Shown: positions 24,954 to 34,541 of the stretch, piece after piece | Numbering within the stretch: position 1 is the first letter of the stretch | Layout: each line of letters begins with the position of its first letter | Assembly: GCF_012927205.1 (NCBI RefSeq) | Contig: NZ_JABBGC010000001.1 | Location: 2,666,810-2,730,809, forward strand | Direction: 5' to 3' | From: Chitinophaga fulva | GTDB taxonomy: Bacteria > Bacteroidota > Bacteroidia > Chitinophagales > Chitinophagaceae | Length of the DNA: 64,000 nucleotides | Position numbers and translations under genes: made by a program | The notes under the pieces: model-generated | The model's input: only the letters and a program-made list of their open reading frames with translations | Told to the model about the DNA's origin: nothing | Databases searched by the model: none

Positions 24954-25026
24954 TGATCCCGCTGGGACTCGAACCCAGGGCCCATACATTAAAAGTGTAT
25001 TGCTCTACCAACTGAGCTACGGAATC
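24954..25026 (-). tRNA. tRNA-Lys (TTT)
   Basis: The minus strand folds as a complete cloverleaf of 73 bases: acceptor arm GATTCCG with CGGGATC (one G-T pair) and discriminator A, D-arm with AGCTCAGTTGGTAGAGC, anticodon stem ATACA/TGTAT around the loop CTTTTAA (anticodon TTT, lysine), and the T-arm with GGTTCGAGTCC. CCA is not encoded. It stands between the Septu-like operon and the UlaG-like gene. tRNA genes are common integration sites, but no copy of its 3' end was found in the A+T-rich stretch to its left. Confidence 0.96.
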
Positions 25027-25085
25027 ATCATTCGGTTGAATGGAGCGCGAAGGTATATATTTATTCCATACTTCCAAAAAAAAAT

Positions 25086-25820
25086 TTACGGAATAATCAA
25101 TCTGTCTCCGAAATCGTTGCCAATAGCGGATTTCAGCATTTCTTTTGTCAGGTAACAATGATTGATGGATTCCATATGCACGGCTGTTACACGTGTGTGT
25201 GCGGGATGTTGCAATACCTGCAATACATCTTCGGCTGTCATGGTGATGGGATCACCGGTGATAAACTGTGCGGCGCCGGCATTGACGATAGTGTCTGTGG
25301 GTTGGTATTGGTCCAGCGCGGCTTTCACTTCATCGCACCAGATGGTGTCGCCGGCAATATAGAGGCGGTCTGCACCTTCTTCGAGTACAAAACCTGATAC
25401 GGGTGCCATCAGTTTACCTATTTCACCGGTACCATGCTGTCCACCGGTGCGGGATATACGAATTCCTTCCCAGGTGGTGCTGGTGTGAATAGGTATCAGC
25501 TGCGTGAAACCTTGTGCGGTGAGTTTTTCCACATCTTCCGGTTGACAGAACAGGGGCAGGTGTTTGGGCACCAGCTGTTGCGCGGCCACGTCCCAGTGGT
25601 CCCGGTGAAGATGTGTTACGATCACGGCGTCGATTGTTTCCAGCAGCGTTGTCAGCTCCGTATCGCTGATGGGCAGGTCTACGAGCGGATTACGGCGTGT
25701 GTTGGCGGCGTTGGGAACGGTATCAAGAGCGTCTTTGTGGCTCAGCATAGGGTCTACCAGTATTTTGTGGGTGCCCCATTCCAGGATAACGGTAGCGTGA
25801 CGAAGAAAATGTATTTGCAT
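25086..25820 (-). CDS. UlaG-like metallo-beta-lactamase-fold hydrolase
   Basis: The ATG at 25820 (MQIHFLRHATVILEW) is preferred to the in-frame ATG eleven codons upstream. The 244-residue protein has the metal-binding motif THLHRDHWD near residues 77-85, a G-H segment RTGGQHGTGE, then GDTIW (the usual Asp ligand), and ends H-MESINHCYLTKEML with the last His ligand, as in the UlaG/ascorbate-lactonase-like subgroup. These are cytoplasmic hydrolases of phosphorylated or lactone substrates, but the substrate here cannot be told. The gene stands alone on the minus strand behind the tRNA. It should bind zinc or manganese. Family call is good, substrate unknown. Confidence 0.88.
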   Translation of the reverse strand: MQIHFLRHATVILEWGTHKILVDPMLSHKDALDTVPNAANTRRNPLVDLPISDTELTTLLETIDAVIVTHLHRDHWDVAAQQLVPKHLPLFCQPEDVEKLTAQGFTQLIPIHTSTTWEGIRISRTGGQHGTGEIGKLMAPVSGFVLEEGADRLYIAGDTIWCDEVKAALDQYQPTDTIVNAGAAQFITGDPITMTAEDVLQVLQHPAHTRVTAVHMESINHCYLTKEMLKSAIGNDFGDRLIIP

Positions 25821-25849
25821 AACATGTAAGATGAGAAAACAAATATACC

Positions 25850-25884
25850 GCAAAAAAATAGTCCGTGCCTGCTAAGCACGGACT
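25850..25884 (-). terminator. Terminator of the aldehyde dehydrogenase-coaA operon
   Basis: On the minus strand, downstream of coaA, a perfect 9-bp stem (AGTCCGTGC with GCACGGACT) with a 7-base loop is followed by ATTTTTTTG. Confidence 0.88.
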
Positions 25885-25914
25885 GGTTGTCATATAACGC
25901 TAACGAATAAACGC

Positions 25915-26880
25915 TTAGGTCTTCCGCAGTTTAACGGACTGCACAAAATGATGATGCCCTTTTTCCAGTATCAGGCTGGCGCGGTAGCGGGTAGGGGCGA
26001 TATTTTGTTCCAGGTTGGGTTTGTTGATATCTTCCCATATCTGGGTGGCCAGTTCCACGGTGGCGGCATCCGACAGGTGCGCGTAACGGTGGAAGAAAGA
26101 TTCCGGGTTCTGGAAGGCGGTGGCCCGCAAAGACTCGAAGCGGGAGATGTACCACTTACGGATGTCTTTTTCTGCGGCATCAACATAAATAGAAAAATCG
26201 AAGAAATCAGACACGAAAATAGCCGGGTCTTTATCTTTCTGTTGCTGCCGTGGCCTTACCTGCAGCACATTCACGCCTTCTACGATCACGATATCGGGCT
26301 GCTCTATCCATTGCAGCTGACCAGGCAGCACATCGTATTCCAGGTGGGAGTAGAGCGGCGCGGCCACTCTTTCTTTTCCTGATTTCACATCTGCCAGGAA
26401 ATGAATCAGCCTTTTGATATCATAACTTTCAGGGAAGCCTTTACGGTTCATGATGTTATTGGCATCCAGTGTTTTGTTGGGATACAGGAACCCGTCGGTG
26501 GTGACAAGGTCTACACGCGGATGATCGGGCCAGGCCTGCAACAGCCGTTGTAATACGCGGGCGGTGGTGCTTTTGCCTACGGCCACGCTACCGGCTATGC
26601 CAATGATATAAGGCACTTTCATCGTCTGGCTGCCGAGAAAGCTGGTGGTGGCTTTATGCAGCGCCTGTGACGATTTTACGTACAAATTAAGCAGATGGGC
26701 CAGAGGCAGGTATATCTGGGCGATCTCGTCCTGCGTAAGCGGTTCATTCATGCCGTGCAGCTGTTCCAGATCATAGTAGTCCTGCAATTGCAGCAGCGCA
26801 TCGCCGCTCGTTTCTGCCCATTCCTCACGGGAGAAAGTGATATAGGGAGTATAACGTTCTCGTTTAAGGGATGTGGTCAT
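25915..26880 (-). CDS. coaA: Pantothenate kinase, type I
   Basis: CoaA phosphorylates pantothenate, the committed step of coenzyme A synthesis in the cytoplasm. The 321-residue protein has the normal length, the P-loop [12 protein letters not shown] with K103, the substrate-region [16 protein letters not shown] and YSHLEYDV, and [10 protein letters not shown], all diagnostic of the type I, CoA-regulated kinase. It starts [13 protein letters not shown] and lies 7 bp after the aldehyde dehydrogenase gene, which is upstream on the same strand, so both are co-transcribed and share the terminator at 25850. That dehydrogenase is not part of CoA synthesis, so the operon link is likely incidental. 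High confidence. Confidence 0.96.
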   Translation of the reverse strand: MTTSLKRERYTPYITFSREEWAETSGDALLQLQDYYDLEQLHGMNEPLTQDEIAQIYLPLAHLLNLYVKSSQALHKATTSFLGSQTMKVPYIIGIAGSVAVGKSTTARVLQRLLQAWPDHPRVDLVTTDGFLYPNKTLDANNIMNRKGFPESYDIKRLIHFLADVKSGKERVAAPLYSHLEYDVLPGQLQWIEQPDIVIVEGVNVLQVRPRQQQKDKDPAIFVSDFFDFSIYVDAAEKDIRKWYISRFESLRATAFQNPESFFHRYAHLSDAATVELATQIWEDINKPNLEQNIAPTRYRASLILEKGHHHFVQSVKLRKT

Positions 26881-26887
26881 TTTACAG

Positions 26888-28243
26888 TTATTCTTGTATA
26901 TAAACAGTCTTGATATTCAAAAATTCGTGTGTGCCTTCCAGTGACAGCTCCCTGCCGTAGCCGGATTGTTTAACACCGCCAAAAGGCAGCCGGGCATCAG
27001 ACCGCACCATGGCGTTGATAAAAACGTTGCCGCTTTCTATCCGGGTGGCCAGACGGGCGGCTTTGTCCAGGTCACTGGTCCAGAGCGCGGAACCGAGGCC
27101 GAAATCAGTCGCGTTGGCCAGCGCAATGGCTTCGTCTTCGTTGGCAGCTTCAATAATCACGGCTACCGGTCCGAATGTCTCTTCCCGGAAAGCGGTCATG
27201 TCACTGGTGACGCCGGTCAACAGCGTCGGGGCAAAGTTACATCCTTCATAGGTGCCGCCCAACTCCAGTTTGGCGCCCTGGCGGATGGTGTCCTGCAGTT
27301 GTTTGGCCAGTTCTTCGGCGAGGTCCGGCCGGGCCATAGGCCCCATATTGGTACTGTCGAGCGTAGGATCGCCCTGTTGCAGGTTCTCCAGCAAGTGGCG
27401 CACCGCTTCGGTAAACGCCGGCACGATCTCTTTTTCCACGATCCAGCGTTTGGCGGCAATGCAGGACTGCCCTGCGTTCTGCATACGTCCCTGTACGGCC
27501 GTCCTGGCGGCGGCTTCCAGATCGGCATCTTTTAACACAATGAACGGATCACTGCCGCCCAGTTCCAGCACCGTTTTCTTCAGGTATTTGCCTGCCAGGG
27601 CGGCCACACTTTTACCGGCAGGCGTGCTGCCGGTAAGGGTTACGCCCTGTACCCGCGGATCGGCCACAATCGGTTCCAGGTCTTTGGAGGAGACGAGCAG
27701 CGACTGGAACGTGCCTTCGGGAAATCCTGATTCCATAAAGACCTTCTCAATGGCCAGCGCGCAGCCACTCACGTTGCTGGCATGTTTCAGCAGACCTGTA
27801 TTACCGGCTAATACATTGGGAATAGCAAAACGGAAAACCTGCCAGTAGGGGAAGTTCCACGGCATGATCGCCAGGATGATGCCTTTGGGCTCATAACTCA
27901 CGTAACTTTTATAGGCTTCCGACTCGATAGGCCGTGGCTGTAATATTGCTGTAATGTTTTCGGCGAAGTATACCGCGGTGGCGGCACATTTTAGCACTTC
28001 TGCCCTGGCTTCCTTCAGGGTTTTGCCCATCTCCTGTGTGATCAGGGCGGCATGTGCTTCTACGTTAGCTTTTAAGGAACCGGCAACCTGCATCATCCAT
28101 TTCCGGCGCTGCTCCAGGGGTACCTGTAACAACGTGCGGTAGGCCTTTTCTCCTGTCTGTAGTTTCTGTTCAATTTCCGCCTGGGTATGCGGCGTGTATT
28201 CGGCAATGGTCTTCTGTGTAAACGGATTGATACTTGTAAACAT
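26888..28243 (-). CDS. NAD(P)-dependent aldehyde dehydrogenase, succinate-semialdehyde type
   Basis: The ATG at 28243 ([20 protein letters not shown]) gives a 451-residue protein of the usual ALDH length; the upstream extension is not family-like. The fold's marks are present: the catalytic Glu E227 in LELGGSD, the catalytic Cys C261 in [11 protein letters not shown], the cofactor region [12 protein letters not shown] and MPWNFPYWQ. The phrase set ([24 protein letters not shown]) is closest to the succinate-semialdehyde/Sad-YneI group, so oxidation of succinate semialdehyde or a related short aldehyde is likely, with cytoplasmic location. It is the first gene of a two-gene operon with coaA. 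No matching aminotransferase is in the window. Confidence 0.9.
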   Translation of the reverse strand: MFTSINPFTQKTIAEYTPHTQAEIEQKLQTGEKAYRTLLQVPLEQRRKWMMQVAGSLKANVEAHAALITQEMGKTLKEARAEVLKCAATAVYFAENITAILQPRPIESEAYKSYVSYEPKGIILAIMPWNFPYWQVFRFAIPNVLAGNTGLLKHASNVSGCALAIEKVFMESGFPEGTFQSLLVSSKDLEPIVADPRVQGVTLTGSTPAGKSVAALAGKYLKKTVLELGGSDPFIVLKDADLEAAARTAVQGRMQNAGQSCIAAKRWIVEKEIVPAFTEAVRHLLENLQQGDPTLDSTNMGPMARPDLAEELAKQLQDTIRQGAKLELGGTYEGCNFAPTLLTGVTSDMTAFREETFGPVAVIIEAANEDEAIALANATDFGLGSALWTSDLDKAARLATRIESGNVFINAMVRSDARLPFGGVKQSGYGRELSLEGTHEFLNIKTVYIQE

Positions 28244-28337
28244 AGCTGTAACCTTTGTGCCCGTAAGCAGTGAAATAATCACAAATTTAGCCATTTCATA
28301 TTAAACGCTCTTTCCGGCAGGGATGAACGGAGAACTG

Positions 28338-28345
28338 TATCTTTG
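28338..28345 (+). promoter_or_regulatory. Candidate -7 promoter element of the MFS gene
   Basis: TATCTTTG matches the Bacteroidota -7 consensus TAnnTTTG and lies 22 bp before the chosen ATG at 28367. The -33 part is not clearly TTTG, so the assignment is partial. Confidence 0.45.
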
Positions 28346-28366
28346 CATCTCCAAAAGACAGGTTAT

Positions 28367-29533
28367 ATGGCATTAAGTAGATGGAATATCATGATCATGG
28401 CCCTGTGCACGGGGCTTATCGTAGCTAATATTTATTATAGTCAGCCGCTGCTCGTATTGATGAGCCAGGAATTCGGCGTATCGGAAAGCAATGCGGGACA
28501 GGTGACTTTTTTTACACAGGTAGGGTATGCGCTGGGCCTCCTCTTCTGTGTTCCATTGGGTGACAAGCTGGAGCGTAAGGGGCAGATCATCGCCATGACT
28601 ACAACAGCTGTAGCAGCCCTCACGGCAGCAGGCTTCTCCCAAAACATCCTGATGTTGAAAATCACCGGACTGCTGATTGGCTTCACTTCTGTGGTACCTC
28701 AACTGATACTGCCGCTGGCGGCGCATCTGACGGATCCGGCCAACAGGGGCAAGGTGATCGGCGCCATTATGAGCGGACTGCTGGTGGGTATATTGTTGTC
28801 CCGTACCCTGAGTGGGGTCGTAGGGCACCATTGGGGCTGGCGTGCCATGTTCTTCATCGCTGCCGGTATCAGCGCATTGCTGGTGGTGATTATGATCTTT
28901 ACGTTTCCCCAAAGCAGGCCACAGTTCACCGGTAGTTATGGTGACCTGATGAAGTCCCTGCTGACGCTGGCCAAAGAACAACCGATGCTGCGCGAAGCCT
29001 CTGCTATCAATGCCTGCTGCTTTGCGATGTTCGGCATGTTCTGGACCACCGTCGTGTTTCTGTTGTCAGAAAAACCGTTCCTGTACACCAGCGAACAAAT
29101 CGGCCTGATGGGACTGGCGGCGGCTGCGGGCGCACTGGGCGCTCCGTTGATCGGACGCATCGCGGATAAAAAGAATCCGCGTATAGCCATTGGGTATGGT
29201 ATCATCTTCCTGTTGGCAGGTTATGCGATGTTTTATGTCTTCCAGGCAAACATCATTGGAATCATCATTGGTATCATCGCAATAGATCTCGGTTTGCAGG
29301 GTATCCACGTCTCTAACCAGACACGCATATACGCACTGCTGCCGGAAGCGCGTAACCGGTTGAATACGGTGTTTATGACCACCAGTTTTATCGGTACGTC
29401 CATTGGTTCTGGGCTGGGATTATGGGTTTGGTCGGTAGGTAAATGGAATGGAGTGTGTATCGCAGGAACCCTGCTGATACTCACCGCGCTGGTGATCTAC
29501 CTGGCTACCTACAAAAAGCCTTCCCAGGGCTAA
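28367..29533 (+). CDS. MFS transporter (multidrug/solute exporter type)
   Basis: The likely start is the ATG at 28367 (MALSRWNIMIMALCTGLIVA), eight codons inside a longer TTG-started frame. The 388-residue protein has about twelve membrane helices, the motif A-like stretch GDKLERKGQ between helices 2 and 3, and the proline/glycine-rich helix 5 typical of drug:H+ antiporters. It should export a small molecule by proton antiport in the inner membrane. Substrate not known. The gene's last codons (S-Q-G-stop) are encoded by the start of a palindromic element at 29523-29542, so the natural C-terminus has probably been replaced by the element. The divergent ALDH operon starts about 120 bp upstream. 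Confidence 0.88.
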   Translation: MALSRWNIMIMALCTGLIVANIYYSQPLLVLMSQEFGVSESNAGQVTFFTQVGYALGLLFCVPLGDKLERKGQIIAMTTTAVAALTAAGFSQNILMLKITGLLIGFTSVVPQLILPLAAHLTDPANRGKVIGAIMSGLLVGILLSRTLSGVVGHHWGWRAMFFIAAGISALLVVIMIFTFPQSRPQFTGSYGDLMKSLLTLAKEQPMLREASAINACCFAMFGMFWTTVVFLLSEKPFLYTSEQIGLMGLAAAAGALGAPLIGRIADKKNPRIAIGYGIIFLLAGYAMFYVFQANIIGIIIGIIAIDLGLQGIHVSNQTRIYALLPEARNRLNTVFMTTSFIGTSIGSGLGLWVWSVGKWNGVCIAGTLLILTALVIYLATYKKPSQG

Positions 29534-29713
29534 AGCCCTGGGCTACGTTCTGAAAATCAAGGTTACGGTTCCTTATATCACATACAAAAGCTATACTCCG
29601 GTCATCAAGGCTACAGCTTCCTTATATCGCACACAAAAAATATATTCCAATCATCAAGGTTAAACTAAAGACAGAACCTGAACAACATCGTAGCCCAGGG
29701 CTTTAGCCCTGGG
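29523..29713. repeat. Palindrome-bounded intergenic element with 48-bp repeats
   Basis: A 25-bp sequence (CCCAGGGCTAAAGCCCTGGG then CTACG) lies at 29523-29547 and again inverted at 29689-29713; each is itself palindromic over 20 bp. Between them, at 29556, 29604 and 29653, the phrase ATCAAGG starts copies of a 48-49 bp unit (TTCCTTATATC is common to the first two) that diverge from each other. The 3' end of the MFS gene lies in the left palindrome. It has no coding capacity and looks like a small REP/MITE-like element; a transposase in the genome would have to move it. Confidence 0.7.
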
Positions 29714-29734
29714 TTTTCTGGGTTTTTATATCAA

Positions 29735-29771
29735 AAAAGAAAGGCTGACCATTGCGGTCAGCCTTTCTTTT
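29735..29771. terminator. Bidirectional terminator between MFS gene and pyk
   Basis: A perfect 16-bp stem (AAAAGAAAGGCTGACC with GGTCAGCCTTTCTTTT) with the loop ATTGC. A- and T-rich flanks on both arms suit termination of pyk from the minus strand and of the MFS gene from the plus strand. Confidence 0.93.
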
Positions 29772-29799
29772 ATATTGATGTCAGACTTATTGCTGAAAA

Positions 29800-31287
29800 C
29801 TATTCCACACGGGTGATTTTGAGCATGTTGGTCGGCAGGTGCAGTTTTACTGGCGTGCTACCGGTGTTTACAGCTACATCGCCCACTTTGATAAATCCTC
29901 TTTCTTTCAGGATGTTGATCTGATCGAATACGATATCATCGAGGCTTTCTTCTTCTTCATAGTAGAAGGCGCGTACACCCCAGCTGAGGCTCAGTTGGTT
30001 CACCAGTGTTCTTTCTTTGGTGAATACATACAACGGAGAGCGGGGACGGTAGCTGCTCAGCATAAAGCCGGTATAACCGCTCTGGGTCATGCCGATGAGG
30101 GCATCTGCGTCCAGGTCTTCCGCGATTTTACAAGCGTTGTAGCAGAGGGCGTCGCTGAGGAAGGTAGGAGAGTGGCGGTGAGGGATCAGGTTACGGTTGT
30201 AGATGATCGCTTCTTTTTCCACTTCCATGATGATTTTGTGCATGGTCTGGATCACCAGTTCCGGGAATTGTCCGGTAGCGGTTTCACCACTGAGCATCAC
30301 GGCGTCGGAGCCTTCCAGCACGGCGTTGGCCACGTCGGTGATTTCGGAACGGTTCGGACGGGTGCGGTCTATCATGCTTTCCATCATCTGTGTAGCCACG
30401 ATAACGGGCTTCGCACGGTGGATACATTTACGGATAATATCTTTCTGGATCATCGGGATCTGCTCTACCGGCAGTTCCACGCCGAGGTCACCACGGGCGA
30501 TCATTACGCCATCACTTTCCCAGATGATTTCTTTCAGGTTTTGGATCGCCTCCGGTTTTTCGATCTTGGAGATGATCTTGATTTTGGAGTTCCTTGCTTC
30601 CAGGCGCTTACGCAGATCGGTCAGGTCTTTTACGCTGCGTACAAAAGACAGGGCCACCCAGTCCAGTTCCTGGTCTATAATGAACTCGAGGTCCACCACA
30701 TCCTTTTCAGTCAGGGCAGGCAGCGATACTTTGGTGTCTGGCAGGTTAAAACCTTTTTTGGAAGACAGTACGCCGGGTAAGCTTACTTCCGCTTTGATTT
30801 CACCGGTAGGCAGCAATTCTTTTACTACTGTTTCGATTTTGCCATCGTCCAGCAGGATTTTCTGGCCAATGCGAAGATCTTTGTACAGGTCAGGGTAGGA
30901 AACGTAAATTTTTTCCATGTTGCCCACCACTTTTTCGTTGACAAAGGTGAGGATATCACCTTTTTTCAACGGCAGGGCGTTATTTTCAATTTCACCAACG
31001 CGGAGTTTTGGTCCCTGGAGGTCTCCGAGCATGGCTACGTTGTAAGGTTCGGTTTTGTTGATCTGGCGGATATATTCGATGATCCGCAGTTTATCTTCAT
31101 GCGAGCCGTGTGAGAAGTTGAGGCGGAACACGTTCACGCCCGCTTTCACCAACGCCAGCAGTTGTTCATAGGTATCACAGGCCGGACCAACAGTTGCCAC
31201 TATTTTCGTTTTGCGGGAAGAGTGTGCTCTACCGGCAGCGTTGTCCATCTGCTTGTGATAGTATTTCGAAAGATCCTTTGTACTCAT
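29800..31287 (-). CDS. pyk: Pyruvate kinase
   Basis: This enzyme makes pyruvate and ATP from phosphoenolpyruvate, the last step of glycolysis. The 495-residue length is normal. Motifs seen are KTKIVATVGPA (about 26-36), RLNFSHGSHED (about 54-64), GDLQGPKLRVG, the active-site IISKIEKPEAI and MIARGDLGVELP, TQMMESMI and the C-terminal allosteric domain with MTQSGYTG. It starts at 31287 and lies 12 bp after the pfkA stop; the two form a glycolytic operon with coordinated expression of the two irreversible steps. The strong bidirectional terminator at 29735 ends the transcript. High confidence. Confidence 0.97.
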   Translation of the reverse strand: MSTKDLSKYYHKQMDNAAGRAHSSRKTKIVATVGPACDTYEQLLALVKAGVNVFRLNFSHGSHEDKLRIIEYIRQINKTEPYNVAMLGDLQGPKLRVGEIENNALPLKKGDILTFVNEKVVGNMEKIYVSYPDLYKDLRIGQKILLDDGKIETVVKELLPTGEIKAEVSLPGVLSSKKGFNLPDTKVSLPALTEKDVVDLEFIIDQELDWVALSFVRSVKDLTDLRKRLEARNSKIKIISKIEKPEAIQNLKEIIWESDGVMIARGDLGVELPVEQIPMIQKDIIRKCIHRAKPVIVATQMMESMIDRTRPNRSEITDVANAVLEGSDAVMLSGETATGQFPELVIQTMHKIIMEVEKEAIIYNRNLIPHRHSPTFLSDALCYNACKIAEDLDADALIGMTQSGYTGFMLSSYRPRSPLYVFTKERTLVNQLSLSWGVRAFYYEEEESLDDIVFDQINILKERGFIKVGDVAVNTGSTPVKLHLPTNMLKITRVE

Positions 31288-31299
31288 AAGTCTTATTTT

Positions 31300-32280
31300 T
31301 TAACTCGCAAGAATTTTAACAATCTTAAACCATTCGGGGTCAATTTCCTGTTTGGCTTTAACGGCTTTGTCCAGGGGGGTGTAATGGATCTTGTCGTTTA
31401 CGATCCCGATCATGACATTGTGAATGCCTTCGAGGAGGGCGTCTACAGCGGCATAGCCCATACGGCTTGCCAGGATACGGTCTGTACAGGAGGGAGAACC
31501 ACCCCTTTGGATATGTCCGAGGATACATACTCTGGTATCCAGCTGCGGACAACTTTCTTTAATGCGGCGTGCTACTTCATTGGCGCCTCCGGTTTCGTCA
31601 CCTTCAGCCACCACGATCAGATTAACCAGTTTTTTGCGGCGTTCGTTGGCCTGCAATTCTTCAATAATGTCGTTTAATTCGGTTTTGCGTTCCGGCACCA
31701 TAATATGCTCGGCACCAGTGGCGATACCGCTGTGTAAGGCGATGTAACCGGCATCACGGCCCATTACTTCGATTACAAACAACCGGTCATGCGCGTCTGC
31801 GGTGTCCCTGATTTTGTCAATGGCTTCAATAGCAGTATTCACCGCTGTATCAAAACCAATGGTGCTGTCAGTTCCCGCAATGTCCTTGTCAATAGTACCA
31901 GGCAAGCCTATACAGGGAATGTCAAATTCCTGGCTGAATTTCTGTGCTCCATTGAACGAACCATCTCCCCCGATCACAATCAAACCATCAATGTTGTGCT
32001 TTTTCAGATTTTCATAAGCTTTTTTTCGCCCTTCATATTCATAGAACTCTTTGCACCGGGCGGTCTTTAAGATGGTGCCTCCGCGTTGAATAATGTTGGC
32101 AACTGATTTGGACTCCATCGGGAAAATCTCATTCTTTAAAATTCCCCTATATCCATACATGACGCCGAACACATTCAGCTGATGATAAATGCCCGTTCTT
32201 ACCACCGCACGAACGGCTGCGTTCATGCCAGGGGCATCTCCGCCGGAGGTAAGGACTGCAATGTTGTTCAATTTTTTCAT
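31300..32280 (-). CDS. pfkA: ATP-dependent 6-phosphofructokinase
   Basis: PfkA phosphorylates fructose 6-phosphate to fructose 1,6-bisphosphate, the main control point of glycolysis. The 326-residue protein carries TSGGDAPGMNAAVRAVV at residues 11-27, GGDGSFNGA with the Mg-binding residues, the catalytic GTIDKDIAGTD, and the MGRDAGYIA and PERK motifs for sugar and effector binding. ATP rather than pyrophosphate use is suggested by GGDG at the nucleotide site. Upstream of pyk on the same strand by 12 bp, so the pair forms one transcript, starting from the 137-bp region divergent to the prolyl oligopeptidase gene. High confidence. Confidence 0.97.
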   Translation of the reverse strand: MKKLNNIAVLTSGGDAPGMNAAVRAVVRTGIYHQLNVFGVMYGYRGILKNEIFPMESKSVANIIQRGGTILKTARCKEFYEYEGRKKAYENLKKHNIDGLIVIGGDGSFNGAQKFSQEFDIPCIGLPGTIDKDIAGTDSTIGFDTAVNTAIEAIDKIRDTADAHDRLFVIEVMGRDAGYIALHSGIATGAEHIMVPERKTELNDIIEELQANERRKKLVNLIVVAEGDETGGANEVARRIKESCPQLDTRVCILGHIQRGGSPSCTDRILASRMGYAAVDALLEGIHNVMIGIVNDKIHYTPLDKAVKAKQEIDPEWFKIVKILAS

Positions 32281-32417
32281 ATAAATTGCTAAAAAAATAT
32301 CTTAAAGGCGCACAAAAATAACATTTTGCAATTGTTTTCTAACAGTTATCTTATGAATTAACCTAAATATTTAATTTTAATCAAACAAAGTAGCAAATTT
32401 TTTTAAAAAATATAGGC

Positions 32418-34541
32418 ATGTTGAAAAAGACTAATAAGAGTTGGTTGATATTAGGCATGAGTTTAATGACTATGGAAGGTATAGCACAACAAAAAAACGG
32501 GCAATATCCGGTAGCTAAAAAAGTAGATACGGTAGATGATTACCACGGAACTCGTATCCCTGATCCCTATCGCTGGCTCGAAGACGACCACAGCGCAGAA
32601 ACCAAAACCTGGGTGGACGCTGAAAATAAAGTAACCCAGGATTATCTCGCTACCATCCCTTTCCGCGCCTCCGTTAAAAAAAGACTGGAAGAACTCTGGA
32701 ACTACCCGAAAACAGGCGCCCCTGTTAAACATGGTCATTACTATTACTTCTTTAAAAATGATGGCCTTCAGAACCAGGCCGTCCTGTACCGTAGTACTAC
32801 ACCCGACGGTACCCCGGAAGTATTTATCGATCCTAACAAACTGTCTGCCTCCGGTACTACCGCCCTGGGGGCCCTCACTTTCTCGAAAGACGGCAAATAT
32901 GCTGCCTACCTGATCGCGAAGGCCGGGTCCGACTGGCAGGAGGCGTATGTGATGGACGTGGCCACCCGCCAGCTGCTCTCCGATAAACTGGAATGGATCA
33001 AATTCAGTGGCCTCAGCTGGAGAGGCGACGGTTTCTATTACAGCCGCTACGATAAACCGGACGAACAAAGCAAACTGTCCAAAAAGAACGAATTCCAGAA
33101 AGTATATTTTCATAAAATCGGTCAGCCACAGGAACAGGATGAACTGATTTATGTGGACAAGGAACATCCGCTCCGCAACGCTACTGTCAGCGTAACAGAA
33201 GATGAACGTTTCCTCATCCTCTCTACTACGGAAGGTACTTCCGGCAGGGAGCTCTGGTACCGTGATATGCAAAACCCGGCACAGACCACCTTCTCGCTGT
33301 TGGTGAAAGGTTTCGCTAATGAGCCTTCCGTTGTTGATAACGACGGTGGAAAACTGCTGCTGCACACCAATCACCAGGCGCCTAATTATAAAGTGGTGTT
33401 GGTCGATCCGGCTAACCCGGCTGAATCCAACTGGAAGCTGATCATACCGGAGAAAAAAGAAGTGTTGCAAAGTGTAGGCAATGCCGGCGGTAAGCTGCTG
33501 TTGTCTTATCTTAAAGATGCTTCTACCCGCGTATACCAATATGATTACAGCGGCCGCCTGGAACATGAAATTAAACTGCCGGGCATTGGTACCGCTGGTG
33601 GCTTCGATGGTAAAAAGGAAGACCAGGAACTGTTCTTTACGTACACTTCCTTCGTGGCGCCACCTACCGTTTACCGCTATGATATCAAAACAGGCAAAAC
33701 CTCCCTGTTCAACAAAGCGGCGGTGAAATTTAATCCGGACGACTATGAAACCAAACAGGTATTTTTCACCAGTAAAGACGGTACCAAAGTGCCGATGTTC
33801 CTGTCTTCCAAAAAAGGCATGAAAAATAATGGCAACAACCCGGTACTGATTTACGGTTATGGTGGTTTCAACATCGCGCAAACACCCGGCTTCAGTGTTT
33901 CCAACCTGTACTTTATGGAACAGGGCGGTACCTATGCAGTAGTGGCACTGCGCGGTGGCAGCGAATATGGTGAAGCATGGCACAAAGCCGGTATGAAGGA
34001 AAAGAAACAGAATGTGTTCGATGACTTCATCGGCGCAGCAGAATACCTGGTTAAAACAAAGTATACCAATCCTGCTAAAATAGCTATCCGCGGCGGTTCC
34101 AACGGTGGCCTGCTGATAGGCGCCTGTATGACGCAACGCCCTGATCTCTTCAAAGTGGCGCTGCCAGCGGTAGGCGTTATGGATATGCTGCGCTTCCAGA
34201 AATTCACTATCGGCTGGGCCTGGGCAGTGGAATATGGCAGCAGTGACAATGCGGAAGATTTCAAATACCTGGTGAAATACTCGCCACTGCACAATCTGAA
34301 GCAGGGTGTTTCTTATCCGGCTACCATGGTCACTACTGCAGATCATGACGACCGTGTGGTGCCGGCGCACTCCTTTAAGTTTGCAGCCACACTGCAGGCC
34401 AGCAATGAAGGCCCTAACCCGGTATTGATCCGCATTGAAACGCAGGCGGGGCACGGTGCCGGTAAACCTACGTCCAAGCTGATTGATGAGGCAACAGATA
34501 TATGGTCTTTCACGATGTATAATCTGAGCATGAAGCCGTAG
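32418..34541 (+). CDS. Prolyl oligopeptidase (family S9), secreted
   Basis: This serine peptidase cuts small peptides after proline. The catalytic triad is visible: S561 in RGGSNGG, D645 in DHDDRVVP and H679 in AGHGAGKP, with the N-terminal TRIPDPYRWLEDDHS region typical of prolyl endopeptidases and the beta-propeller between about 80 and 430. The N-terminus MLKKTNKSWLILGMSLMTMEG with a cut near IAQQ suggests a signal peptide, so the enzyme is probably periplasmic or extracellular. The 707-residue length is normal. A strong terminator follows at 34567; the gene is monocistronic and divergent from pfkA. Role in peptide nutrition is likely. Confidence 0.95.
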   Translation: MLKKTNKSWLILGMSLMTMEGIAQQKNGQYPVAKKVDTVDDYHGTRIPDPYRWLEDDHSAETKTWVDAENKVTQDYLATIPFRASVKKRLEELWNYPKTGAPVKHGHYYYFFKNDGLQNQAVLYRSTTPDGTPEVFIDPNKLSASGTTALGALTFSKDGKYAAYLIAKAGSDWQEAYVMDVATRQLLSDKLEWIKFSGLSWRGDGFYYSRYDKPDEQSKLSKKNEFQKVYFHKIGQPQEQDELIYVDKEHPLRNATVSVTEDERFLILSTTEGTSGRELWYRDMQNPAQTTFSLLVKGFANEPSVVDNDGGKLLLHTNHQAPNYKVVLVDPANPAESNWKLIIPEKKEVLQSVGNAGGKLLLSYLKDASTRVYQYDYSGRLEHEIKLPGIGTAGGFDGKKEDQELFFTYTSFVAPPTVYRYDIKTGKTSLFNKAAVKFNPDDYETKQVFFTSKDGTKVPMFLSSKKGMKNNGNNPVLIYGYGGFNIAQTPGFSVSNLYFMEQGGTYAVVALRGGSEYGEAWHKAGMKEKKQNVFDDFIGAAEYLVKTKYTNPAKIAIRGGSNGGLLIGACMTQRPDLFKVALPAVGVMDMLRFQKFTIGWAWAVEYGSSDNAEDFKYLVKYSPLHNLKQGVSYPATMVTTADHDDRVVPAHSFKFAATLQASNEGPNPVLIRIETQAGHGAGKPTSKLIDEATDIWSFTMYNLSMKP

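Noticed and set aside
24954..25026. tRNA-Lys as an integration site
   Set aside because: No direct repeat of its 3' end and no integrase gene were seen in the A+T-rich stretch; kept only as a possible boundary.
29556..29653. 48-bp repeats as a CRISPR array
   Set aside because: Only two to three diverged units without equal spacers and no cas genes; they fit the palindrome-bounded element better.
29839..30780. 313-codon open frame on the plus strand opposite pyruvate kinase
   Set aside because: Antisense to pyk, with His/Phe/Asp-rich composition and no motifs.
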